A stretch of 64,000 nucleotides of DNA from Leifsonia sp052114085 (GCF_052114085.1 NZ_JBFREB010000001.1:992001-1056000), one strand, 5' to 3'; shown: positions 49,100 to 57,764, counted from the first letter of the stretch. Notes: generated from the sequence alone by a model not told the origin. Numbers and translations: made by a program.

Positions 49100-49135
49100 G
49101 CCCGACTCGAGGACGAGCGCACGGGCTACTGACCG
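49100..49135 (+). repeat. Right copy of the 36-bp direct repeat
   Basis: Identical to 47694-47729. It contains the TAG stop (49126-49128, minus strand) of the lipase maturation factor gene, so the repeat once formed the junction where the 47100 gene and this gene met convergently. Confidence 0.85.
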
Positions 49136-50583
49136 TCGCGGAGGCTCACGGGCGGCACCAGGTCGCCGACCTCCGACCGGACCCAGATGTCTCCGGTCTC
49201 GCGCTTCTCGGCGCGCGTGCTGAAACGGTAGAGGAACATGCGGGCGCGGATGGCGCGGGGCGGCATCCCGTCGAACGGGTCGTGCCGGAGCAGCTTCAGC
49301 GTCGGGCGGTCCGCCTCCAGCAGACGCAGCAGGAACACCTCGAACCAGGGGGAGTCGCGGGAGCCCAGCGCGAGGAACCACATCAGCCAGTCCAGCCGCA
49401 GGTGGTACGGCGCGAACTGCCGGGGCACGCGGCGCGGGTCGCCGGGCTTGCCCTTGAATCCGTACTCCTGCCAGCGCGCCTCGCGGTCGTAGGGGTCGTC
49501 GGCGGTGCCCTCGACGATCACCTCGTAGCGCTCCTTGGTCACGCTGCCGAACGCGCCGTAGGCGTTGACGAGGTGCCAGCGGTTGAAGCTAGCGTTCATC
49601 AGCTGCCGCCGCGAGAACAGGTTCCGAAGCGGGGGCCAGCTGAGCACCACCAGGAAGATCGTCGCGGCGAGGGCGACCACCGCGTACCAGAGCGGGATGG
49701 TGTCCGATCCGATGCCGCCCAGCGCAGCACCCCCGAACGCCCACGACCACACCGAGTCGCTGATGCCGGCGAAGGCGAGCACGATCGTGATCCAATTCAG
49801 CCACGCGAAGTTTCCGGTGAGGACCAGCCACAGCTGGGTCAGGATCATGATGACCGCGGCGACGCTCGCCACCGGCTGAGGCGCGAACAGGAACCACGGC
49901 ACGATCAGTTGCGCGAAGTGGTTGCCGAGAACCTCCACACGATGCCACCACTTCGGCAGCAAGTGCGCCCACCGGCTGACGGGGTTCGGCATGGGCTGCG
50001 TCTCGTGGTGGTAGTAGAGCGCAGTCAGGTCTCGCCAGGAGCGGTCGCCGCGCATCTTGATCATGCCCGCACCGAATTCCAGCCGGAACACCAGCCAGCG
50101 GACGAAGAACACGATCGTGATCGGCGGAGCCGTGTCGTACGCCCCCAGGAACGCGACGATGAAACCAGCCTCGCAGATCAGGCTCTCCCAGCCGAAACCG
50201 TAGAACGTCTGCCCGATGTTCACGATCGAGAGGTACAGGAACCAGACGACCAGGAAGACGGGGACGAACACGTACGACGGCGCCAGCTGCAGGATGCCGG
50301 AGACGACGAGAGCGGACAGCACAGCGCCCGTCCACGCCACCCCGCGCAGCAGCCGGTCGGAGTACCGCCACCGGAACAGCGTGGGCTGTTTGCGGGCGTA
50401 GGGATGCCGCAGGAACCGGCGGACGGGCAGCAGGCCGTGCTCACCGAGCAATGCCGGGAACTGGTTCACCGCCGACACGAACGCGATGAGGTAGAGCGCT
50501 GCCACACCCCGCTCGAGGATCTCGCGCGCGATCGTGTAGTCATCGCCGGCCAGCCACCCGGTCAGCCACGCGGGGAACTCCAT
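49126..50583 (-). CDS. Lipase maturation factor family membrane protein
   Basis: The 485-aa protein has about eight TM segments and the conserved family core: LYLIAFVSAVNQFPALLGEH, FYGFGWESLICEAGFIVAFLG, RWLVFRLEFGAGMIKMRGDR with SWRDLTALYYHHETQPMPNP, and RLDWLMWFLALG. The LMF1 family helps lipases fold in eukaryotes; the bacterial role is not known. ATG 50583 is preceded by GAGGTG at a workable distance. Of interest, a cutinase lies just next to it. Confidence 0.85.
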   Translation of the reverse strand: MEFPAWLTGWLAGDDYTIAREILERGVAALYLIAFVSAVNQFPALLGEHGLLPVRRFLRHPYARKQPTLFRWRYSDRLLRGVAWTGAVLSALVVSGILQLAPSYVFVPVFLVVWFLYLSIVNIGQTFYGFGWESLICEAGFIVAFLGAYDTAPPITIVFFVRWLVFRLEFGAGMIKMRGDRSWRDLTALYYHHETQPMPNPVSRWAHLLPKWWHRVEVLGNHFAQLIVPWFLFAPQPVASVAAVIMILTQLWLVLTGNFAWLNWITIVLAFAGISDSVWSWAFGGAALGGIGSDTIPLWYAVVALAATIFLVVLSWPPLRNLFSRRQLMNASFNRWHLVNAYGAFGSVTKERYEVIVEGTADDPYDREARWQEYGFKGKPGDPRRVPRQFAPYHLRLDWLMWFLALGSRDSPWFEVFLLRLLEADRPTLKLLRHDPFDGMPPRAIRARMFLYRFSTRAEKRETGDIWVRSEVGDLVPPVSLRDGQ

Positions 50584-50666
50584 CGACACCACCTCGTCGT
50601 CGGAACCCGTTCACCGTACGCCGGAGGCCGACGGAGCGCGAGGGCACGACGCGGGTGTGGCCGCTA

Positions 50667-51344
50667 TCAGGCCGCGAGCTCCGCATCCAGTCGGATCGGG
50701 CGGTGGTCGGATGCGCCGGCGGGGAGCACATCCACCTGCTCGATCTCGAATCCCGTTGAGGTGACGAAGTCGAAGTAGCCCGAGAAGAACTTGTAGCGCA
50801 GGTACGTCGGCTCGGTGGTTCGCTTCAGCGTGTAGCCCGAGGTCGTCAGGTGACGCTCGAGGCCGCGGATGAACCATGGGTAGTTGAAGTCGCCCACCAT
50901 CACAACAGGAGTGCTGGGGGAGACCGATCGCATTGCATCATGTGCGGCCGCGATCTGCTTCCGGCGCAGCGAGTTGAGGGCGGTCAGCGGGGCGGCGTGG
51001 AACGAGCCGACGAGGATGTCTTCACCGCTGTCGCGGTCGCGCAGGTGCACGGCCAGCAGGCGCTCGTTCGCGGGCGCGAGCACCCGGTCGTGCAGCGACT
51101 TCTGCACGGCGAAGACCTGCGAGTGGAGGATCTCGTAGCGGTCGTCGCGTACGTAGATCGCCAGCCCGAGGCGGTTGGCACGGGTGGTGTCCGCCAGTGC
51201 TAGGTGGTGCAGCCGCTGCGGCAGGGCCTCGCTGTCGCACTCCTGCAGGCAGAGGACGTCGACGTCGTAGTCCTGCGCGATGGCATCCAACTCACCGCTC
51301 GCCGCGTGCTTGCGGAGGTTGTAGCTCACGATCCTCAGGGTCAT
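50667..51344 (-). CDS. Endonuclease/exonuclease/phosphatase family protein
   Basis: The 225-aa protein starts MTLRIVSYNLRKH and has the EEP motifs: SYNL, CLQECD (metal Glu), VGDFNYPWF (Asp, Asn), SGYFDFVTSTG and GASDHRPIRL (terminal Asp-His). This Mg2+-dependent phosphoesterase fold covers nucleases, sphingomyelinases and phosphatases. The substrate cannot be fixed. No signal peptide is present, so it is cytoplasmic. Its ATG is preceded closely by AAGAGG. Confidence 0.88.
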   Translation of the reverse strand: MTLRIVSYNLRKHAASGELDAIAQDYDVDVLCLQECDSEALPQRLHHLALADTTRANRLGLAIYVRDDRYEILHSQVFAVQKSLHDRVLAPANERLLAVHLRDRDSGEDILVGSFHAAPLTALNSLRRKQIAAAHDAMRSVSPSTPVVMVGDFNYPWFIRGLERHLTTSGYTLKRTTEPTYLRYKFFSGYFDFVTSTGFEIEQVDVLPAGASDHRPIRLDAELAA

Positions 51345-51498
51345 GCACCTCTTCTCGAAGATCTCGATCGCGGCCGCTCGGAGATGAACACCCGCCCTGC
51401 CATTCTGGCCCACTTGGGCGGACGCTCAAGCGGCCCCGCGGGATCCCACAAGGAATTCACATCGCAGTCACCGTCGGTTCGGGCGGTACGGTGGTCGC

Positions 51499-52518
51499 AT
51501 GGCAGGTGACGCGGTCGTCCTCACGGTTCCCGGGCCCCACGGTGAACGGGAGGTGCGCATCTCCAGTCCCGGCCGGGTGATCTTCCCGGAACCGGGCATC
51601 ACCAAGCTCGACCTGGCGAAGTACCTGGTCGACGTCGGCGAGGCGTTCGTTCGGGCCAACGGCGACCGTCCGGTGTCGTTGCAGCGGTTCCCCGAGGGGA
51701 TCGACGGGGAGCAGTTCTTCTCGAAGAACCCGCCCCGCGGCACGCCCGACTACGTCCGCGCGGTTCCGGTCGTCTACCCGAGCGCGCGGTCGCATCCCCA
51801 GCTCGTCATCGACGAACCGGCCGCGGCCGTCTGGGCCGCGCAGATGAACACGGTCGTGTTCCACCCGTGGCCGTCCCGCGCCGAGGACTCCGACAACCCG
51901 GACCAGCTGCGCATCGACCTCGACCCGCAACCGGGCACGGGGTTCGCGGACGCCGTCCCCGCCGCCATCGAGTTGCGGAAGGTGCTGGAGGAGGCCGGGC
52001 TCACCGCCTTCATCAAGACGTCCGGAAACCGCGGCCTCCACGTGTTCGCCCCGATCGTGCCGGAGCGGGAGTTCCTCGACGTGCGGCACGCGGTCATCGC
52101 CGCGGCCCGTGAGCTGGAGCGCCGGATGCCCGACCGGGTGACCACGGCGTGGTGGAAGGAGGAGCGTGGGGAGCGCATCTTCGTCGACTTCAACCAGGCC
52201 AACCGCGACCGGACGATGGCCGGCGCGTACAGCCCGCGGGCGCTGGCACACGCGTCGGTCTCGGCCCCGATCACCTGGGACGAGCTCGAGCACGTCTCGC
52301 CCGAGCAGTTCACCGTGCTCACCATGCCGGAGCGGCTGCGGACGGTCGGCGACCCGTGGGAGACCCTCGGCGAGAACCCCGGACGCATCGACGAACTGCT
52401 GGGGTGGTGGGAGCGCGACCTCTCGAACGGCCTCGGCGAGCTGCCGTTCCCGCCCGACTACCCGAAGATGCCGGGCGAGCCGCCGCGGGTGCAGCCCAGC
52501 CGGGCCAAGAAGGCGTAG
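51499..52518 (+). CDS. LigD-type polymerase/primase domain protein
   Basis: The 339-aa protein is the polymerase domain of the NHEJ LigD system as a separate polypeptide. Catalytic residues appear in RIDLDPQPG (Asp140, Asp142) and FHPWPSR. Other marks are SLQRFPEGIDGEQFFSKN, IKTSGNRGLHVFAP and VFVDFNQANRDRT-like FVDFNQANRDRTMAG. It adds ribo- or deoxynucleotides at broken ends. It is convergent with the ATP-dependent ligase gene, 4 bp apart. No Ku gene is seen in the window. Confidence 0.9.
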   Translation: MAGDAVVLTVPGPHGEREVRISSPGRVIFPEPGITKLDLAKYLVDVGEAFVRANGDRPVSLQRFPEGIDGEQFFSKNPPRGTPDYVRAVPVVYPSARSHPQLVIDEPAAAVWAAQMNTVVFHPWPSRAEDSDNPDQLRIDLDPQPGTGFADAVPAAIELRKVLEEAGLTAFIKTSGNRGLHVFAPIVPEREFLDVRHAVIAAARELERRMPDRVTTAWWKEERGERIFVDFNQANRDRTMAGAYSPRALAHASVSAPITWDELEHVSPEQFTVLTMPERLRTVGDPWETLGENPGRIDELLGWWERDLSNGLGELPFPPDYPKMPGEPPRVQPSRAKKA

Positions 52519-52522
52519 CGCG

Positions 52523-53593
52523 TCAGGTCAGGACGTCTCCGAGGTCGTAGGCGATCGGACGGTCCAGCTGCTCGAACGTGCACGAGCGCGCCTCGCGGTC
52601 GGGACGCCAGCGCTCGAACTGCGCCGTGTGGCGGAACCGCATCCCCTCCATCTGGTCGTATCGCACCTCCAGCACCCGTTCCGGGCGCAGGCGGACGAAC
52701 GACACATCCTTGCTTCCGGAGAATCGGCTGCGGTCGGTCTCGCCGGTGACGGCGCCACCGCTCTCGTCGCGCTCGACCAGAGGCTCGAGCTCGTCGATCA
52801 GCGAGAGGCGCTTCGCGTCGGTGAAGGCGGAGACGCCACCCACGTTCCGCAGCTCGCCGTCGTCGCCGTAGAGGCCGACGAGCAGGGAGCCCACCCCGCG
52901 ACCACTGGTGTGGATGCGGTAGCCGAGCGCGACGACGTCCGCGGTGCGGTGGTGCTTGATCTTGAGCATCGTCCGCTTGTTGGGGGAGTACGCGCCCGCG
53001 AGCGGCTTCGCGACGACGCCGTCGAGCCCGGCCCCCTCGAACTCGACCAGCCAGCGGCGGGCGACGTCGACCTCCGTTGTCGTCCGGGTCAGCTCGATCG
53101 GTGCCGGGAGGTCGCCCGCGAAATCCTCGAGCGCGGCCCGTCGTTCGGCGAAGGGCCGGTCGACGAACGACTCGTCGCCCAGCGCGAGCAGGTCGAAGGC
53201 GACGAAGGTCGCCGGGGTCTGCTCGGCCAGCAACTTCACCCGGCTGGCGGCAGGGTGGATGCGCTGCGACAGCGCCTCCCAGTCGAGCCGCTGCCGCCCG
53301 GGCTCGCCGGTGGGCACCACGATCTCGCCGTCGAGGACACAGGGGCCGGGCAGGAGGCGGCGGAACGCCTCCACGAGCTCGGGGAAGTAGCGCGTCAGCA
53401 TCTTGGAGCCGCGGCTGCCGATCTCCACGTCGCCGATGCTGCCGTCGCCGGCGTCGGCCGCGTAGATGAGGGCGCGGAAACCGTCCCACTTCGGTTCGAA
53501 GCTCAGACCCCCGGCCACGCTGTCGGGCTCGGGGACGGCCGGAACCGCCTTCGCGAGCATCGGGGCGATCGGGGAGGAGGCGGAGGGCTGCAT
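52523..53593 (-). CDS. ATP-dependent DNA ligase
   Basis: The 356-aa protein has the nucleotidyl-transferase lysine at Lys35 in EPKWDGFR, then GSRGSKML, VLDGEIVV, TFVAFDLLALG and GLDGVVAKP, with the OB-fold domain after KIKHHRTADVVALGYR. It is a LigC/LigD-ligase-type enzyme that seals nicks, in keeping with NHEJ together with the adjacent polymerase. It has no polymerase or nuclease domain of its own. Start ATG 53593. Confidence 0.92.
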   Translation of the reverse strand: MQPSASSPIAPMLAKAVPAVPEPDSVAGGLSFEPKWDGFRALIYAADAGDGSIGDVEIGSRGSKMLTRYFPELVEAFRRLLPGPCVLDGEIVVPTGEPGRQRLDWEALSQRIHPAASRVKLLAEQTPATFVAFDLLALGDESFVDRPFAERRAALEDFAGDLPAPIELTRTTTEVDVARRWLVEFEGAGLDGVVAKPLAGAYSPNKRTMLKIKHHRTADVVALGYRIHTSGRGVGSLLVGLYGDDGELRNVGGVSAFTDAKRLSLIDELEPLVERDESGGAVTGETDRSRFSGSKDVSFVRLRPERVLEVRYDQMEGMRFRHTAQFERWRPDREARSCTFEQLDRPIAYDLGDVLT

Positions 53594-53703
53594 GTTCCGA
53601 TCATGCCGCGAACCCCGGACGTCCGGAAGGGATGCGGCCACGGCGCCCCGCTCGTCGCGCCCCGCCCCTGGCAGGCTGAGGATGGGCTCGGAGCCGGTGG
53701 TGG

Positions 53704-53722
53704 TTAGGTAAGCCTCGCCTAT
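53704..53722 (+). promoter_or_regulatory. DtxR/IdeR-type iron box
   Basis: The 19-bp TTAGGTAAGCCTCGCCTAT matches the consensus TTAGGTTAGSCTAACCTAA at 15 of 19 positions. It overlaps the TATAGT -10 box (53720-53725) of the SIP-domain gene and should allow iron-dependent repression. Confidence 0.75.
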
Positions 53723-53735
53723 AGTGGATGACGAG

Positions 53736-54182
53736 ATGTACCGCCCCGACCACGCCTCCCACACCGCCACGACGGCGCACGTCGACGACCGCGTGCAGTT
53801 CCTGGTCGTCGGCGACGAGTCCTCGCTCTCCGAGCTGGAAGCCGAGCTCGCGCTGCTGCCGCTCTGCGCCCGCGGGCGCGTGTTCGTCGAGGTGGGCGAT
53901 GCCTCCCGGGTCGTCCCGCTCGCGACGCCGATGCGCATGACGGTCACCTGGCTGGCGCGCTCGCGCCGCAGTGGTCGGCCCGGCACCGGTGAGCGCTGCG
54001 CGCCCGGCGAGGCCGGAACCCGCGCGGTGCGCGCGTGGTGCGACGAGATGCTGTGCGACGGCCCCGGGGAGACCCGCGCGATCGTAACCGGCGGCTACTC
54101 CCTGGCGACCGAGGTGCGCGACCACCTCATCCACGCGGTCGGCATGTCGCCCGCCGCCGTCTCGGCGCCCGCCGCCCGCTGA
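53736..54182 (+). CDS. Siderophore-interacting-protein C-terminal-like domain protein
   Basis: The 148-aa protein resembles the C-terminal NAD(P)H-binding part of SIP ferric-siderophore reductases: VDDRVQFLVVGDESSLSELE, ARGRVFVEVGDAS, and a last helix-strand with VRAWCDEML and AIVTGGYSLATEVRDHL. The FAD-binding half is missing, so it would act with a partner or in another role. The iron box upstream supports a link to iron supply. ATG 53736 is preferred over GTG 53724, which overlaps the -10 box. Confidence 0.78.
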   Translation: MYRPDHASHTATTAHVDDRVQFLVVGDESSLSELEAELALLPLCARGRVFVEVGDASRVVPLATPMRMTVTWLARSRRSGRPGTGERCAPGEAGTRAVRAWCDEMLCDGPGETRAIVTGGYSLATEVRDHLIHAVGMSPAAVSAPAAR

Positions 54183-54235
54183 CCGGCGCTGCGCGCGGTG
54201 TTGGGACCAGCGGATGCACGGGCTGCAACGAAAAG

Positions 54236-55081
54236 TCAGGCGGAAACGCTGAGACCGACGAGCTGCTCGCTCGCGGCCCAGAGGTCGCGGCCGAGCTGCG
54301 CATTGCGCGCCTGCGGGTTGGTGCGGCCGTTCGCGCTGAGGCGGTCGAAGTAGGTGCCGCTCGGCGCGCCGACCGGCGCGGGGCCTGCGAGCAGGAGCAG
54401 CGGCGCGGCGCCGGCCTCGACGGGGATGCCGAACGTGCTGCGGGTCACCAGGTGACCCAGGCGGATCAGCGGTGACGTGTTGCCGAAGTTGGTGGCGATG
54501 GTCCCGGGATGGAAGGAGTACGCGGTCACGCCGGTCCCCGTCAGACGCTCGGCGAGTTCCGACGCGAACAGGATCGTCGCCAGCTTCGCCGTACCGTAGG
54601 CGCGCCAGCCTCCCTGCCACGGTCGCCGTTCCCAGTTCAGGTCGTCGATGCGCAGGCTCCCGAACCGATTGGCCAGACTGGCCGTCGACACGACGCGCAC
54701 ATCGCGACCCGCAGCCGCCGTCTCGACCAGACGGGGACGGAGCAGCGCGGTGAGCAGGAACGGCGCCAGGTGGTTGGCCTGGATGGTGCGCTCGTGCCCG
54801 TCGAACGTCAACTCGCGATCGTGGTTCAGCCCGCCCGCGTTGTTGGCGAGCACGTCGATCGTCTCGTAGCGGTCGAGGAGGGCAGCGGCGAGAGCCCGGA
54901 CGTCGTCGAGACGCTCGAAGTCGGCGAGGAACGGCGTCGCGCCGATCCGCTCGGCGACAGCGCGCGTCCGCTCGGGGTTGCGTCCGACCACGGCGACCTG
55001 GTCTCCACCCGCCGCGAGTCGCTCGGCGGCGACCACCCCGATGCCGGAGCTGGCCCCGGTGATCACGATCGTGCGGGTCAT
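54236..55081 (-). CDS. SDR family oxidoreductase
   Basis: The 281-aa protein has ITGASSGIGVVAAERLA, VLANNAGGLNHDRE, the catalytic serine VSTAS and YGTAKLATILF with Tyr and Lys. The layout suits the retinol-dehydrogenase/WW-oxidoreductase-like SDR group. It is NADP(H)-dependent, with an unknown substrate. It is the last gene of a run coupled by ATGA overlaps to the HEXXH-protein and the FAD oxidoreductase genes. Confidence 0.88.
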   Translation of the reverse strand: MTRTIVITGASSGIGVVAAERLAAGGDQVAVVGRNPERTRAVAERIGATPFLADFERLDDVRALAAALLDRYETIDVLANNAGGLNHDRELTFDGHERTIQANHLAPFLLTALLRPRLVETAAAGRDVRVVSTASLANRFGSLRIDDLNWERRPWQGGWRAYGTAKLATILFASELAERLTGTGVTAYSFHPGTIATNFGNTSPLIRLGHLVTRSTFGIPVEAGAAPLLLLAGPAPVGAPSGTYFDRLSANGRTNPQARNAQLGRDLWAASEQLVGLSVSA

Positions 55082-55461
55082 CGGTAGCCGCCTTTCTCGA
55101 GGCCGGCCTCGACCTCGAATCGGTTGCGCAGCGGGTCGCGTCCCGCTACGAGGTAAAGGAAGGGGAACAGCATCCCGTAGCGCTGCCACTGCCGCTTGTG
55201 GATCGCCTCGTGCTCGAGCACGTCGTCGGTCACGTTGTGGTCGGTGAGGTAGACCCCACCGACGCAGGAGCCGCCGCGCCCGAACGTGCGCTTCGGCATG
55301 CCGCGGAACACCGTCAGCCCGGCGCGCCGCTCGATGCGACCCGTGCTCCACAGGAAGCCCCAGGCGTGTCCGACGGCCGTCGCGTACAGGTACCCGAGGC
55401 GGCTCAAGGGGGAGTCGAGCAGCAGGCTCCCGAGCGCCCCGCGCTCGAAGCGTCCCGTCAT
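55078..55461 (-). CDS. Small HEXXH-motif protein, 127 aa
   Basis: The protein carries DDVLEHEAIHKRQWQRYG with a zinc-metallopeptidase-type HEAIH motif, preceded by RRAGLTVFRGMPKRTFGRGG and followed by PFLYLVAGRDPLRNRFEVEA. It appears in many actinobacteria, sometimes wrongly called Fe-S oxidoreductase; no iron-sulphur Cys cluster is present. A third metal ligand could be the Glu in RFEVEAGLE, seven-residue-repeat style. Protease activity is not shown. It overlaps both neighbours by ATGA. Confidence 0.75.
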   Translation of the reverse strand: MTGRFERGALGSLLLDSPLSRLGYLYATAVGHAWGFLWSTGRIERRAGLTVFRGMPKRTFGRGGSCVGGVYLTDHNVTDDVLEHEAIHKRQWQRYGMLFPFLYLVAGRDPLRNRFEVEAGLEKGGYR

Positions 55462-56909
55462 TCGGTGGGCCGCCCGTAAGTCTCGAGCAGCCGCAGCCAG
55501 ACCTCGCTGACCGTCGGATACGACGGCACGGCATGCCACAGCCGGTTCAGCGGAACCTCGCCGACGACCGCGACGGTCGCCGAGTGCAGCAGCTCGCCGA
55601 CATCCTGTCCGACGAACGTGACGCCGAGCACGACCTGGCGGTCTTCATCCACGACCATGCGTGCCGTGCCCTTATAGCCGTCGGCCACGACATGCGCTCC
55701 GGAGACGCTGCCGATCGCATACTCGACGACGCGGATGCGGTAGCCGGCCTTCTCGGCGCGGGCGGCGGTGAGTCCGACGGACGCCACCTCCGGGTCGGTG
55801 AAGGTGACCTGGGGGACGGCCTCGTGGTCCGCGGTGGCGACGAAGGCTCCCCACGGCTCCAGCGACACCTCGCGGCCGTGGGCGCGGGCGGCGATGGCGT
55901 CGCCGGCCGCTCGCGCCTGGTACTTGCCCTGGTGGGTGAGCAGCGCGCGGTGGTTCACATCGCCGACGCCGTAGAGCCAGCCGCCGTCGACGACCTCCCC
56001 GTCGGGACCGAGCACCCGCATGCTGTCGTCGACGTCGAGCCAGGCGCCCTCCTCGAGGCCCAGCGCATCGAGGCCCAGGTCGAAGGTGCGGGGCAGCCGG
56101 CCGGTCGCAACCAGGAACTCGTCGGTCTCGACGACGGTCCCGTCGTCGAGTTCCAGGCGGAACCCGTCGGCGTCGGTGCGCTCCACGCGCTCCGTCTTCG
56201 TGTCCAGGTGGAGGCTGACGCCGAGCTCCTTCAGAGACTCGGCCACCAGCTCCCCGGCGAACGGCTCCTCCCCGCCGAGCAGGCCGCTCCGCGCGATCAG
56301 GTGCACCTCGGTGCCGAAGCCCGCGTAAGCGGTCGCCATCTCCGTCGCCACGACCCCGCCGCCGAGGATGGCGAGTGAGACCGGGACGCGTTGAACACTC
56401 GTCGCCTCACGGCTCGACCACGGCTCGCTCTCGCGCAGCCCCGGAATGTCGGGCATCAGCGCCGCTGATCCGGTCGACACCGCGACCGCGTGCTTGGCGC
56501 GGAGAACGGTGACCGTGCCGTCGTCGGCCGTCACCGTCACCTCCTTCGGGGCCGTGATGACGCCCCAGCCGCGGACCAGGTCGATGCCGGCGCCGGTCAG
56601 CCACTCGACCTGGCCGTCGTCCTTCCAGTTGCTCGTCATGTCGTCGCGCCGCTTGAGCACGGCGGCAACGTCGAGGGGACCGGTCACCGCCTCCCGCGCG
56701 CCGCCCACCCTCTGCGTTGCCCGCAGCAGGGCGCCGCTCCGCAGCAGCGTCTTGGACGGCATGCACGCCCAGTAGGAGCACTCGCCGCCCACCAGCTCGG
56801 ACTCGACGATGACGGTCTTCATGCCGCCCTGGACCGCGCGGTCCGCGACGTTCTCACCGACAGCCCCCGCCCCGATGACGATGACGTCGTAGTCCCTGGT
56901 CTCGCTCAT
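55458..56909 (-). CDS. FAD-dependent pyridine nucleotide-disulfide oxidoreductase
   Basis: The 483-aa protein has the FAD motif IGAGAVGENVADRA, redox-active Cys44/Cys49 in GGECSYWACMPSK, the NAD(P) motif AILGGGVVATEMATAY, and the dimer domain with SYPTVSEVW. Where lipoamide/glutathione reductases have a catalytic His in HPTxSE, this one has Tyr. It resembles the dihydrolipoamide-dehydrogenase/mercuric-reductase-like actinobacterial flavoproteins. ATG 56909 is preceded by AGGAGAAGG. It begins the coupled trio with the HEXXH and SDR genes. Confidence 0.9.
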   Translation of the reverse strand: MSETRDYDVIVIGAGAVGENVADRAVQGGMKTVIVESELVGGECSYWACMPSKTLLRSGALLRATQRVGGAREAVTGPLDVAAVLKRRDDMTSNWKDDGQVEWLTGAGIDLVRGWGVITAPKEVTVTADDGTVTVLRAKHAVAVSTGSAALMPDIPGLRESEPWSSREATSVQRVPVSLAILGGGVVATEMATAYAGFGTEVHLIARSGLLGGEEPFAGELVAESLKELGVSLHLDTKTERVERTDADGFRLELDDGTVVETDEFLVATGRLPRTFDLGLDALGLEEGAWLDVDDSMRVLGPDGEVVDGGWLYGVGDVNHRALLTHQGKYQARAAGDAIAARAHGREVSLEPWGAFVATADHEAVPQVTFTDPEVASVGLTAARAEKAGYRIRVVEYAIGSVSGAHVVADGYKGTARMVVDEDRQVVLGVTFVGQDVGELLHSATVAVVGEVPLNRLWHAVPSYPTVSEVWLRLLETYGRPTE

Positions 56910-56978
56910 GCCTTCTCCTGATCTGCTGCGGCGATGCCGCGTTCTGTCTTCGTCGCGGACGACGAAATGGATGGAATC

Positions 56979-57764
56979 TCAGCGACCGACGAACCGCGCC
57001 TCGGTGCGGGTCAGGAACGCCTCCATACCGATGCGCGCGTCCTCGCTGCCGGATAGGCGCACGAGGGCCGGCTGCAACTCCGCCTCGGCAGCCGCAACAC
57101 CGTCGCGAATCGCCCGCTTGGCGTTGGTGAGCGCCGCCTGTACGGCCAGGGGCGCCTGGGCGGCGATCCGCTCGGCGAGCTCGAGGGCGCGGTCGAACTG
57201 CGCTCCGTCGTCGACGACCTCCTGCACCAGACCGAGACGGTGCGCTTCTGCGGCATCGAAGAGGTCGCCGGTGAGGATGTAGCGCATCGCATTGCCCCAC
57301 CCGACCGCGCGCGGGAAACGCAGCGTCGCACCGCCGAACGGCAGGATGCCGCGCGTCACCTCGATCTGGCCGAACCGCGTCCCTGCCGCGGCGACGACGA
57401 TATCCGAGGCGAGCATCAGCTCGATGCCGAGGGTCAAACAGGTGCCCTGCACCGCGATGACGACGGGCTTGCTGAGTCGGCTCCCGGACACCTGCCACGG
57501 GTCGATGCCGTTCTCGCCGACGAGCGACAGACCGTCCGGTCCGATGCGTGGACCGAGGTCGGCGAGGTCGAGGCCCGCGGTGAAGTGCTCGCCGACCGCG
57601 TACACCAGGCCGACGCGCAGTTCGGGGTCGCGCTCCAGTTCCCCGTACGCGTCCGCGAGCTGGGTGAGCAGCTCGAAGTCGGCGGCATTGCGCTTCTCGG
57701 GGCGGTTGAGGCCGATCAGCATGACGTGTCCCCGCCGTTCGGTGAGGATCTTGGGCGCGCTCAT
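56979..57764 (-). CDS. Enoyl-CoA hydratase/isomerase (crotonase) family protein
   Basis: The 261-aa protein has the crotonase core: VMLIGLNRPEKRNAADFELL, GEHFTAGLDLADLG (oxyanion loop), VQGTCLTLGIELMLASDIVV and RFGQIEVTRGILPFGGATLR. Its catalytic Glu is present in QIEVTRG. It hydrates or isomerises an enoyl-CoA, probably in fatty-acid or aromatic degradation. It lies 10 bp after the arginase gene and probably shares its transcript. Confidence 0.9.
   Translation of the reverse strand: MSAPKILTERRGHVMLIGLNRPEKRNAADFELLTQLADAYGELERDPELRVGLVYAVGEHFTAGLDLADLGPRIGPDGLSLVGENGIDPWQVSGSRLSKPVVIAVQGTCLTLGIELMLASDIVVAAAGTRFGQIEVTRGILPFGGATLRFPRAVGWGNAMRYILTGDLFDAAEAHRLGLVQEVVDDGAQFDRALELAERIAAQAPLAVQAALTNAKRAIRDGVAAAEAELQPALVRLSGSEDARIGMEAFLTRTEARFVGR

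Noticed and set aside
53724..53735. GTG 53724 as start of the SIP-domain gene
   Set aside because: It overlaps the TATAGT -10 box, so it could not be in the transcript.
54195..54210. GTGTTGGGACC matching the reverse of the 39785 hairpin arm
   Set aside because: Only 11 bp match and no convincing stem forms; chance or a very old remnant.
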